Source: CAZUHK01 sp964620345 (GTDB taxonomy: Bacteria; Planctomycetota; Phycisphaerae; Phycisphaerales; Zrk34). Taken from it: a stretch of 33,620 nt of DNA. This document shows, one piece after another, positions 1-5,737 of the stretch (the first letter of the stretch is position 1; the number at the start of each line of letters is the position of its first letter). The stretch is taken from positions 1-33,620 of the forward strand of contig CAZUHK010000011.1 in the NCBI GenBank assembly GCA_964620345.1, given 5' to 3'. Below the pieces are notes generated by a model. That model saw only the letters and a list, made by a program, of their open reading frames with translations, did no database searches and was not told where the DNA came from. The translations under genes were made by a program, and so were the position numbers.

Positions 1-149
1 CACCCCGCCGCTGATCCGCTGCATTTCCGGCTGAGCCAACGCCTCACGCATGGTCGCCATGATACCGCGCCGCCGCTGGCAGGCGTCGAGCCGATGCCCT
101 ATCATCCGCGGTTCGCAAGGGACTGCAAACCGCAGAGGATTCGCCGGTC
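1..149. other. Left-edge region upstream of atpG
   Basis: No frame reads as the end of an ATP synthase alpha subunit, which would be the usual upstream neighbour of atpG. A possible -10 element TATCAT (100-105) and an SD-like AGAGGA (134-139, ten bases before the ATG) suggest that atpG is transcribed from here. On the minus strand an open frame starts with ATG at 60 and leaves the window after 20 codons (MATMREALAQ...). It could be the start of a divergent gene, but 20 codons without an SD cannot decide this. Confidence 0.4.
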
Positions 150-1031
150 ATGGCACAGCTTCGCGAACTCAAGGGCCGCATCAAGGCCGTGGGCAACATC
201 AAGCGCATCACCAAGACGATGCAGATGATCGCCACGGCGAAGTTTCAGGCGTCGGTCCGCCGGGCCACGCAGACCAAGCCGTACACCCAGAAGGTGGCGC
301 GGCTGGTGGGCGAACTGGCCGCGGCCGCGGGTTCGGCCCAGATCGATCACCCGCTGCTGCGCGACCCCGACCCGTCGCCCAATCGGCAGTTGCTGCTGAT
401 CCTCACCTCCAACCGCGGGCTGTGCGGGGCGTACAACGCCAACGTGCTGCGCACCGCCGCGGGCGCCTACCGCGCCAAGCGGCAGGCGGGCATCGAGGCC
501 GAGGTCGAGGTGGTCGGCAAGAAGGGCGTCGCGTTCTGCCGGTTCAACCAGATTCCCACCGCCGCGACCCACACGCACATCGGCGACGTACCGAGCTACG
601 AAGACGTCAACGCCCTGGCCGAGCGGTACATGCAGCGCTACGCCGCGGGCGAGTTCGACGCGGTGCGCGTGGCGTACATGAAGTTCATCTCCAACAGCCG
701 CCAGCAGCCGACGGTGCAGACGCTGCTGCCGCTGGAGCCGCCCGCGGCCGACGCCGACGCGCAGCCGGCGGGCGTGGTGTACGAGTTCAGCCCCTCGCCC
801 GAGGCGCTGCTGAACAAGCTGCTGCCGATCACGGTCAAGACGCAGTTGTTCCAGGCGTTCAACGACGCGGTGGTCAGCGAACAGGTGATGCGCATGGTGG
901 CGATGAAGGCCGCGACCGACAACGCCGACCAGATGCGCCGCAACCTCAACCGCACCTACAACCGCGCCCGCCAGGCGCAGATCACCACCGAGCTGACCGA
1001 GATCGTCAGCGGCGCCACGGCGCTGGAGTGA
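150..1031 (+). CDS. atpG: ATP synthase F1 subunit gamma
   Basis: Gamma is the central rotating shaft of F1Fo ATP synthase; it couples proton flow through the membrane ring to catalysis in the alpha/beta head. The 293-residue length is normal. The N-terminal helix has the family pattern MAQLRELKGRIKAVGNIKRI with ITKTMQMIATAK following. The middle holds SNRGLCGAYN, and the C-terminal helix holds the conserved run around AATDNADQM and LNRTYNRARQAQITTELTEI. The ATG at 150 has SD-like AGAGGA ten bases upstream. Neighbours are odd: no alpha subunit precedes it in the visible 149 bases, and no beta or epsilon subunit follows. Instead an unrelated gene starts 85 bases downstream. Either the atp operon is split in this genome or atpG ends a partial cluster. 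Identification is firm. Confidence 0.97.
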   Translation: MAQLRELKGRIKAVGNIKRITKTMQMIATAKFQASVRRATQTKPYTQKVARLVGELAAAAGSAQIDHPLLRDPDPSPNRQLLLILTSNRGLCGAYNANVLRTAAGAYRAKRQAGIEAEVEVVGKKGVAFCRFNQIPTAATHTHIGDVPSYEDVNALAERYMQRYAAGEFDAVRVAYMKFISNSRQQPTVQTLLPLEPPAADADAQPAGVVYEFSPSPEALLNKLLPITVKTQLFQAFNDAVVSEQVMRMVAMKAATDNADQMRRNLNRTYNRARQAQITTELTEIVSGATALE

Positions 1032-1116
1032 TCTGACATTCTCGATCGCCGATGCTCGATTGATGGCGACTGATCCCGGCGTGTGGTTCGTTGACCGGCC
1101 CGATTGAAAATCGAAC

Positions 1117-1731
1117 ATGCAAATCTTCCTCGATTCCGATCCGTTTGACACCAGCGCCACGACGCTGGGCGAAGTGATGGCGCAGGTGCGCGACCGACTC
1201 AGCGACGCCGGCGCCGAGCGCATCATCGTCGAGGTTCGCCTCGACGGTCGCACCGTGCCGTCGGACGAGTTGGGCCAGCACCACGATGCGCCGCTGAACG
1301 TCGAGGAGCTGCAGTTGATCACCGCCAACCCGCGCGAGCTGGCGCGGCAGACGATGCTCGACGTGGCCGAGGCGCTGATCGGCGCGCGTCAGGCGCAGGC
1401 CCATGCCGCGGAACTGCTGCGCGACGATGAACAAGGCCCCGCGCTGGATCACGTGCGCACGGCGCTGGGCGTCTGGTCGCAGGTGCAGGAGTCGGTGCTG
1501 CACTCGGCGCAACTGCTGGGCCTGTCGCTCGACAGCGTCGAGGTGGACGGCCGGACCGCGCCGGAGCTGGTCACCCAACTCGCCGAGCTGCTTCACCTGG
1601 TGCGCGAGCAGATCGAATCGGCCGACTGGCTGGGCCTGGCCGACACGCTCGAGTACGACCTGGCCGAGCACGCCGGGCAATGGGTCGAGCTGATCCAGAC
1701 CCTCAGCGAGCAGATCAAGGGAAACAGTTAG
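1117..1731 (+). CDS. Unrecognised 204-residue protein
   Basis: I do not recognise a named family. The protein is acidic, has no signal peptide or membrane segment, and seems to have two parts. Residues 1-70 look like a small beta-rich fold (MQIFLDSDPFDT..., then IIVEVRLDGRTVPSDEL). Residues 72-204 look almost wholly helical, with long amphipathic stretches and few prolines. The ATG at 1117 is the first in frame after a stop; no good SD precedes it. It lies 85 bases after atpG and 97 bases before the next unrecognised gene, both on the same strand. The arrangement (small beta domain plus helical bundle) suggests a cytoplasmic protein-interaction role, but that is a guess. Codon use matches its neighbours and the frame is long, so it is very likely a real gene. 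Confidence 0.8.
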   Translation: MQIFLDSDPFDTSATTLGEVMAQVRDRLSDAGAERIIVEVRLDGRTVPSDELGQHHDAPLNVEELQLITANPRELARQTMLDVAEALIGARQAQAHAAELLRDDEQGPALDHVRTALGVWSQVQESVLHSAQLLGLSLDSVEVDGRTAPELVTQLAELLHLVREQIESADWLGLADTLEYDLAEHAGQWVELIQTLSEQIKGNS

Positions 1732-1799
1732 ACGGGATTGACCGGATGGCGCGGAGGGTTCGCGCACGCATTGATCGCGTGAATCCTGTTGATCTTGTC
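1731..1799. repeat. Imperfect inverted repeat between two genes
   Basis: The left arm 1731-1748 (GACGGGATTGACCGGATG) and right arm 1782-1799 (AATCCTGTTGATCTTGTC) are inverted copies matching at 12 of 18 positions; most mismatches are transitions that would still pair as G-U in one strand of RNA. The right arm resembles the short ATCCTGTTGATCCTGTC-like intergenic repeats seen in several bacterial phyla (from memory, not searched). The left arm begins on the last base of the preceding stop codon. It may act as a terminator-like hairpin, although no T-run follows. Confidence 0.45.
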
Positions 1800-1828
1800 T
1801 CAAGCCGTTGGGCCCAGGAGCAGCCGCC

Positions 1829-2395
1829 ATGGCCGACACCGCCGCGCGAGTCGACGAGCTGATGGAGCGGGCCAGCTTGAAGCTGGTGGCGACGGAGTAC
1901 CTGGCGTGCGAGCGGCTGTGCCTGGAGGCGGTGAAGCTGGCGCGGGCCGCGGGGGACTTCGAGCGGCTGGCGCGGATCATGCTCCCGCTGCAAGAAGCGC
2001 GGCGGCAGCGCCGACAGATCGCCGAGGACGCCGGCACATTCCTCATCGCCGGCCCCGACAAGCGCGACGCCGATGCGATTCTCGATGAACACCCGCGCGG
2101 CTGCCTGCTGCTGGCCGATCCCCCCTACCAGCCGGCCGACGCCGACGCGCTGAACCGCCGCGCCCGCGAGCGCGGCTGCATGATCGAAGCGATGTGCCCG
2201 GATCAACAGGAGCTGACCGCGGTGTTCTGCGATGCGATGCAGCGCCGCGGCGACGCGGCCGTGGCCGCGGCGACGGCGAAGCGCACCGGCCCGGCGCTCG
2301 TCGACGCCCTGCTGGCCGAACTCGACCGCATCGGCGACCACGAGATCGCCCACCAGCGCCTCGCCGCCGCGGCGCGGCAGGCGGCGAATCAATAG
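1829..2395 (+). CDS. Unrecognised 188-residue helical protein
   Basis: The start at ATG 1829 is chosen because AGGAG (1816-1820) lies eight bases upstream; a TTG at 1808 would add seven residues but sits before the SD. The first 60 residues look like a tetratricopeptide-type helical pair (LKLVATEYLACERLCLEAVKLARAAGDFERLARI). The middle holds a hydrophobic beta-like strand GCLLLADPPYQPADADALN and a cysteine-containing segment RGCMIEAMCPDQQEL. The last third is helical. There is no signal peptide or membrane segment. It follows the 204-residue gene on the same strand, so the two may be functionally linked. No function can be given. Length, an SD-supported start and codon use make it a credible gene. 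Confidence 0.8.
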   Translation: MADTAARVDELMERASLKLVATEYLACERLCLEAVKLARAAGDFERLARIMLPLQEARRQRRQIAEDAGTFLIAGPDKRDADAILDEHPRGCLLLADPPYQPADADALNRRARERGCMIEAMCPDQQELTAVFCDAMQRRGDAAVAAATAKRTGPALVDALLAELDRIGDHEIAHQRLAAAARQAANQ

Positions 2396-2585
2396 TCACC
2401 AAGAACGACGGGCGCGAAGAATCCGTCTGAAAAAGCATTCCCTGACGCGCTTGGGGCTTCGTGGCTGATGGGTTCCGCCTGCTTACGGTGGACCGTGCGA
2501 GAGGAGGGGACTGCACGAGAGGGCGGGACCGCGCGCGGCCCGCGAAGCCGCAAGCGGCAGGGCGAGATGGTAAGATTCGACCCGC
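2396..2585. other. 190-base gap upstream of lptB
   Basis: No convincing gene is seen. The strand is purine-rich in 2500-2530 (repeated GAGAGG). GCCGC-AA-GCGGC (2547-2558) is a small perfect hairpin. Frames reading through it continue only as out-of-frame shadows of lptB. It ends in the likely lptB promoter element TAAGAT (2571-2576). A small structured RNA cannot be excluded, but I recognise none. Confidence 0.4.
2571..2576 (+). promoter_or_regulatory. Candidate -10 element of lptB
   Basis: TAAGAT preceded by TGG (extended -10 form), nine bases before the lptB ATG. Initiation at the usual distance would put the transcript start within about three bases of the ATG, so the mRNA would be leaderless or nearly so. 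No SD is present. Confidence 0.5.
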
Positions 2586-3323
2586 ATGGTCATTCTCAAG
2601 GTTTCCAACCTCATCAAGCACTACTCGGGGCGGACGGTGGTCGATCACGTGTCGTTCCACGTCGGCCAGGGCGAGATCGTCGGCCTGCTGGGCCGCAACG
2701 GCGCGGGCAAGACCACCAGCTTTCGCATGACGATCGGCATGATCGGCCCGGACGAAGGCGAGGTCGTCTTCGAAGGCCACGACATCACCAAGCTGCCGAT
2801 GTACAAACGCGCCCGGCTGGGCATGGGCTACCTCTCGCAGGAGCCCAGCGTCTTCCAGCGCCTCAGCGTCGAAGACAACCTCATGGCCATCCTCGAAACC
2901 CGCCCGCTGTCGCGCCAGCAGCGCAAGGCGGTGCGCGACAAGCTCATGGCACAGTTCGATCTGACGAAGCTGCGCAAGCAACAGGCGCGGACGCTTTCGG
3001 GCGGGGAGCGGCGGAAGCTGGAGATCGCCCGGGCGCTGATCACCGAGCCGTCGCTGGTGCTGCTGGACGAGCCGTTCAGCGGTGTGGACCCGGTCGCGGT
3101 CGAAGAGCTTCAGGCCGAGATCCGTCGCCTGCGCGACGAAGAAAACATCGCGGTGCTGATCACCGATCACAACGTCGAACGGACGCTGGAGGTGTGCGAT
3201 CGGGCGTACATCCTGCACGAGGGCAAGAAGCTGCGCGAGGGCCCGCCGCGCGAGCTGATCAACGATGAACTGGTCAAGCAGGTGTACCTGGGTTCGACGT
3301 TCCGAGGCGATGAGTTCGATTGA
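2586..3323 (+). CDS. lptB: LPS export ABC transporter ATPase LptB
   Basis: LptB is the cytoplasmic ATPase that, with LptF and LptG, pulls lipopolysaccharide from the inner membrane and drives it along the Lpt bridge. All ABC motifs are visible: Walker A GRNGAGKTT (36-44), Q-loop in GYLSQEPSVF, signature LSGGERRKLEIARAL, Walker B LVLLDEPFSGVDP and switch histidine in ITDHN. The FSGVDP form, YLSQEPSVF(Q/R)LSVEDN and the length of 245 residues are typical of LptB rather than of the close relative LivF. The ATG at 2586 has no SD but a -10-like element sits nine bases upstream. Upstream lptA/lptC partners are not visible; the two preceding genes are not recognisable as such. It implies an outer membrane with LPS or a similar glycolipid. 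Confidence 0.93.
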   Translation: MVILKVSNLIKHYSGRTVVDHVSFHVGQGEIVGLLGRNGAGKTTSFRMTIGMIGPDEGEVVFEGHDITKLPMYKRARLGMGYLSQEPSVFQRLSVEDNLMAILETRPLSRQQRKAVRDKLMAQFDLTKLRKQQARTLSGGERRKLEIARALITEPSLVLLDEPFSGVDPVAVEELQAEIRRLRDEENIAVLITDHNVERTLEVCDRAYILHEGKKLREGPPRELINDELVKQVYLGSTFRGDEFD

Positions 3324-3326
3324 GCG

Positions 3327-3393
3327 GTTGATCGGGCTGATTGAATAAGCAAGACGCGAGTGTTCTTCCGATGAACCGATTTCCCGATTAACC
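3327..3393. repeat. Inverted repeat before the hydrolase gene
   Basis: GGTTGATCGGG (3327-3337) is inverted as CCCGATTAACC (3383-3393), 10 of 11 positions matching, with 45 bases between. The left arm contains the same GGTTGATC unit that is tandemly repeated seven times at 4055-4110, on the other side of the hydrolase gene. Confidence 0.55.
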
Positions 3394-3401
3394 GGCCAAC
3401 C

Positions 3402-4058
3402 ATGCCCTCAATCCACCTGCTTCACATTCCCGGCATGAGCGGCGCCGGGCCGCTGGACGCGTGGTTCGCGCGCGGGCTGCGGCGGTCGGGGCTGGGGGAG
3501 GTGGAGGTGGTCAACTGGCCCAAGCTGGGCTTGAACATGCTGTACAACCTGCGCAACCGCGCGCAGCACGGCCGGGCGGCGGACGAGTTGGCCGGGCGCG
3601 TGCGATCGATCCGCGCGCGATCGCCGGAGTCGGCGGTGGTGGTCACCGCGCACTCGACCGGGGCGATGGTGACGCTGGAGGCGCTGGAACGACTCGGCGA
3701 GCCGACGGTGGCGCAGGCGTGGCTGCTGGCCGCGGCGGTGCATCGCGGGCGCGACCTGCGGCCGGCGCTGGCGGGGCTGGTTGCGGGCACGGGCCGGCTG
3801 TGCAACGTCTGGTCGCCGCGCGATGTGTTCCTGCTGGGCGCGGGCACCGCGATGTTCGGCAACGCCGACGGCCCGCGCGGCGAGTCGGCCGGCCGCACAC
3901 CCTTCATCGGCCCCGGAAGCGACGACGACCGCGTCGAGCAGATCCAATACGACCCCCGCTGGGCCAAGTCCGGCCACACCGGCTTCCACAACACCATCCT
4001 GTTCGGCACCTTCGCCCACGGCGTGCTGGCGCCGATGATCCGCCAACGGCTTGGTTGA
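3402..4058 (+). CDS. Small alpha/beta-hydrolase-like protein
   Basis: A 218-residue protein with the outline of a compact alpha/beta hydrolase. The first strand and oxyanion region are IHLLHIPGMSGAGPLDAW. A nucleophile elbow AHSTG follows strand VVVT, with the likely catalytic Ser at residue 85. NVWSPRDVFLL offers the acid (Asp141) and GHTGFHNTI the base (His192 or His196), in the usual order. There is no signal peptide, so it should act in the cytoplasm, probably on a small ester or lipid; the substrate cannot be told. The ATG at 3402 lacks an SD. The stop codon lies inside the first unit of a tandem repeat array. The gene stands alone between repeats on both sides, which may mark an insertion or frequent rearrangement. 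Family confidence is good, function unknown. Confidence 0.75.
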   Translation: MPSIHLLHIPGMSGAGPLDAWFARGLRRSGLGEVEVVNWPKLGLNMLYNLRNRAQHGRAADELAGRVRSIRARSPESAVVVTAHSTGAMVTLEALERLGEPTVAQAWLLAAAVHRGRDLRPALAGLVAGTGRLCNVWSPRDVFLLGAGTAMFGNADGPRGESAGRTPFIGPGSDDDRVEQIQYDPRWAKSGHTGFHNTILFGTFAHGVLAPMIRQRLG

Positions 4059-4110
4059 TCGGTTGATCGGTTGATCGGTTGATCGGTTGATCGGTTGATC
4101 GGTTGATCGG
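4055..4110. repeat. Seven tandem copies of an 8-base unit (TTGATCGG)
   Basis: Seven perfect head-to-tail copies of TTGATCGG, 56 bases. The first copy contains the TGA stop of the hydrolase gene (4056-4058). The array faces a second 7-copy array at 4144-4199 in inverted orientation. Confidence 0.95.
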
Positions 4111-4124
4111 GCAGACTGTATAAC
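4095..4124 (+). promoter_or_regulatory. Candidate promoter overlapping the repeat array
   Basis: TTGATC (4095-4100, sixth repeat unit) and TATAAC (4119-4124, in the spacer between the arrays) are 18 bases apart, close to a sigma-70 promoter. Transcription would start near 4131 and run through the second array into the 50-residue gene at 4201. Confidence 0.45.
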
Positions 4125-4143
4125 AACGGCACAGGCCTTACGC

Positions 4144-4199
4144 GATTCACCGATTCACCGATTCACTGATTCACCGATCCACCGATTCACCGATCCACC
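4144..4199. repeat. Seven tandem copies of GATTCACC, inverted to the first array
   Basis: Units one, two, four and six read GATTCACC; unit three GATTCACT; units five and seven GATCCACC. In register, each unit can pair with TTGATCGG of the first array at 6-7 of 8 positions plus G-U pairs, so an RNA covering 4055-4199 could fold into a stem of about 56 base pairs with a 33-base loop. The array ends one base before the ATG at 4201. Confidence 0.93.
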
Positions 4200-4200
4200 C

Positions 4201-4353
4201 ATGACGACCCGTCGCATCCTCGCTGTGCTGATCATGTTCGCCGTTGCGATCGCCTCGATCTGGCTGATCGATCGGCGGGTGCAGCGGTCGGTGGCCGAGC
4301 ACGGGACCGCCGCGCCGCCGATCGCGCAGCCGAGCGACGAGGCGGTACAATGA
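4201..4353 (+). CDS. 50-residue single-pass membrane peptide
   Basis: The ATG at 4201 opens MTTRRILAVLIMFAVAIASI and continues WLIDRRVQRS, ending in a polar, proline-rich tail. Basic residues 4-5 are followed by a hydrophobic stretch at about 6-23 and then arginines, so it is probably a small inner-membrane protein. Its TGA overlaps the ATG of the next gene in ATGA (4350-4353), a typical sign of translational coupling. No SD is seen; the start is directly preceded by the repeat array, with a candidate promoter at 4095-4124. The function is unknown; the overlap with a PEGA lipoprotein gene suggests a shared role at the envelope. The main doubt is its short length. Confidence 0.55.
   Translation: MTTRRILAVLIMFAVAIASIWLIDRRVQRSVAEHGTAAPPIAQPSDEAVQ
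4346..4351 (+). promoter_or_regulatory. Candidate -10 element TACAAT before the lipoprotein
   Basis: TACAAT lies seven bases before the second in-frame ATG (4359) of the lipoprotein gene and overlaps the first (4350). The same hexamer at the same distance is found before mqnA. It could make a leaderless transcript starting at 4359. Confidence 0.4.
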
Positions 4354-4790
4354 CCGGCATGTCACGCAGCATTGCGCTGATTGCGATGGCCGGCCTGCTC
4401 GCGGGGACCGGGTGCATCCAGCGGTCGATCCGCATCGACTCCGAGCCGCGCGGGGCGCTGGTGTATCTCAACGACGTCGAGATCGGCCGCACGCCCACGA
4501 GCGTGCCGTTCACGTTTTACGGCACGTACGACGTGCGCCTCGAAAAGGCCGGGCACCAGACGCTCAACACCACGCAAAAGGCCAAGGCCCCGTGGTACGA
4601 TCAGCCGGGCCCGGACCTGTTGAGCGAAATCGCGCCGTGGCGGACGAACTTGCAGCTCGAGTGGTTTTTCCAGCTCGACCAGACGCAGCCGATCGACGAG
4701 GCGCTCACGGTCGAGCGGGCGCGTGACCTGCGGGCGCAGCTCAACACGCCGACCGTCGAGCCCAAAGCCGACGCCGCGCCCGCTGACTAA
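4350..4790 (+). CDS. PEGA-domain lipoprotein
   Basis: A 146-residue predicted lipoprotein. The N-terminus has a hydrophobic stretch (IALIAMAGLLAG) ending in a cysteine at residue 22; the lipobox GTGC is somewhat off consensus because position -3 is Gly rather than Leu. Mature residues 26-70 form a PEGA-type beta domain: IRIDSEPRGALVYLNDVEIG, then RTPTSVPFTFYGTYDVRLEKAGH. PEGA domains are surface or periplasmic beta repeats found in envelope proteins. The remainder carries aromatic residues (APWYDQPGPDLL, LEWFFQLDQ) and an alanine-rich tail. The start may be ATG 4350, coupled to the preceding peptide by ATGA, or ATG 4359, seven bases after a TACAAT. The role is probably envelope-structural; no partner is known. 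Confidence 0.8.
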   Translation: MTGMSRSIALIAMAGLLAGTGCIQRSIRIDSEPRGALVYLNDVEIGRTPTSVPFTFYGTYDVRLEKAGHQTLNTTQKAKAPWYDQPGPDLLSEIAPWRTNLQLEWFFQLDQTQPIDEALTVERARDLRAQLNTPTVEPKADAAPAD

Positions 4791-4800
4791 CCCCGGCGAG

Positions 4801-4817
4801 GCCCGCTTCCAGCGGGC
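4801..4817 (+). terminator. Hairpin after the lipoprotein gene
   Basis: GCCCGCT-TCC-AGCGGGC is a perfect 7-base-pair stem ten bases after the stop codon, followed by further GC-rich inverted sequence to about 4845. No T-run follows, so it would be a weak or factor-assisted terminator at best. Confidence 0.35.
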
Positions 4818-4889
4818 CGGCGGCCCGGCGGCCCAGCGGGCCGGCGACCCCGCGCCCCGCTCGCTCGTGCCGCGCCGCCCGCGCGGCGC

Positions 4890-4895
4890 TACAAT
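4890..4895 (+). promoter_or_regulatory. Candidate -10 element TACAAT of mqnA
   Basis: TACAAT lies seven bases before the ATG at 4903, and no SD is present, suggesting a leaderless mqnA transcript. Confidence 0.5.
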
Positions 4896-4902
4896 TCGCA
4901 CA

Positions 4903-5730
4903 ATGCACCGCCCCGCCATCGGTTGCGTGAAATTTCTCAACGCCCGGCCGCTGATCGACGGGCTGATCGATCACGATGCGGTGGACGTGCGTTTCGACGT
5001 GCCCAGCGGGCTGCTGGCCGACCTGGAAGCCGGGGCGGTGGACCTGGCGCTGTGCCCGATCATCGACTACCAGCGCAGCGAGCGGGCGCTGTCGATCGTG
5101 CCGGTCGGCGGGATCTGCTGCCACGGGCCGACGCTGACGGTTCGGCTGTTCAGCCGCGTGCCGTTGGAGCGGGTGGTCGAGGTCGAGGCCGATGCCGACA
5201 GCCACACGTCGGTCGCGCTGGCGCGGGTGATTCTCGCGCGACGGTACGGCGTGTGGCCGCGGGTGATCGCGTTCGACCCGGCGCGGCTGGCCGGCGAACC
5301 GCAGCGCCTGCCGCAGACGGTGCTGCTGATCGGCGACAAGGTGGTGACGGACACGCCGCCCAGCGACGACTACCCGCACCAGCTCGACCTGGGCGAGGCG
5401 TGGGCCCAATGGACCGGCCTGCCGTTCGTCTTCGCGACGTGGATGGCGCGGCGGGGCGCGGCGGTGGATGACGCGGCGCGATTGCTCGACGCCCAGCGTC
5501 GGCGCAACGCCGGGCGGATCGACGCGATCGTCGCGACGCACGCCGGGCCGCTGGGCTGGCCCGAGGCGCTGGCGCGGCAGTACCTGGGCGACATGCTGCA
5601 CTACGCGATCGGGCCGGACGAACTGGCCGCGGCTCAGCGCTTCTGGGCCGAGGCCGCGGCGCTGGGGCTGACCGATGCGCCGCGCCCGCTCGACCTGGCC
5701 GGACCGCACCGCCCGATGCGGGTAAGCTAA
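4903..5730 (+). CDS. mqnA: Chorismate dehydratase MqnA (futalosine pathway)
   Basis: MqnA removes water from chorismate to give 3-enolpyruvylbenzoate, the entry step of the futalosine route to menaquinone. The 275 residues fit the family. The N-terminus IGCVKFLNARPLIDGLID matches the MqnA opening (IG.V.(Y/F)LN.RPL). DVPSGLLADLEAGAVDLALC, PVGGICCHGP, the LLIGDKVV strand and DLGEAWAQWTGLPFVFATW are all typical of this periplasmic-binding-like fold. The ATG at 4903 was chosen over upstream in-frame codons because it starts the conserved strand and has a TACAAT seven bases upstream. There is no signal peptide; the enzyme acts in the cytoplasm. The other mqn genes are not in the window. Its presence suggests menaquinone made by the alternative pathway, so respiration may use menaquinone. 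Confidence 0.92.
   Translation: MHRPAIGCVKFLNARPLIDGLIDHDAVDVRFDVPSGLLADLEAGAVDLALCPIIDYQRSERALSIVPVGGICCHGPTLTVRLFSRVPLERVVEVEADADSHTSVALARVILARRYGVWPRVIAFDPARLAGEPQRLPQTVLLIGDKVVTDTPPSDDYPHQLDLGEAWAQWTGLPFVFATWMARRGAAVDDAARLLDAQRRRNAGRIDAIVATHAGPLGWPEALARQYLGDMLHYAIGPDELAAAQRFWAEAAALGLTDAPRPLDLAGPHRPMRVS
5723..5728 (+). promoter_or_regulatory. Candidate -10 element TAAGCT of the sigma-like gene
   Basis: GGTAAGCT overlaps the end of mqnA; the hexamer ends nine bases before the ATG at 5738, with no SD between. This is the same spacing as at lptB. Confidence 0.4.
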
Positions 5731-5737
5731 CCCACCC

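Noticed and set aside
1..60. Possible start of a divergent minus-strand gene (ATG at 60)
   Set aside because: Only 20 codons are visible and there is no SD; it is recorded only as a possibility in the left-edge region note.
2461..2600. SRP RNA or another known structured RNA in the gap before lptB
   Set aside because: TTCCGCCTGCTTACGG first recalled the SRP loop, but the conserved GGAAG...AGCAG arrangement is missing on both strands.
4055..4199. CRISPR array
   Set aside because: Units are 8 bases in direct tandem without spacers, and no cas genes are present.
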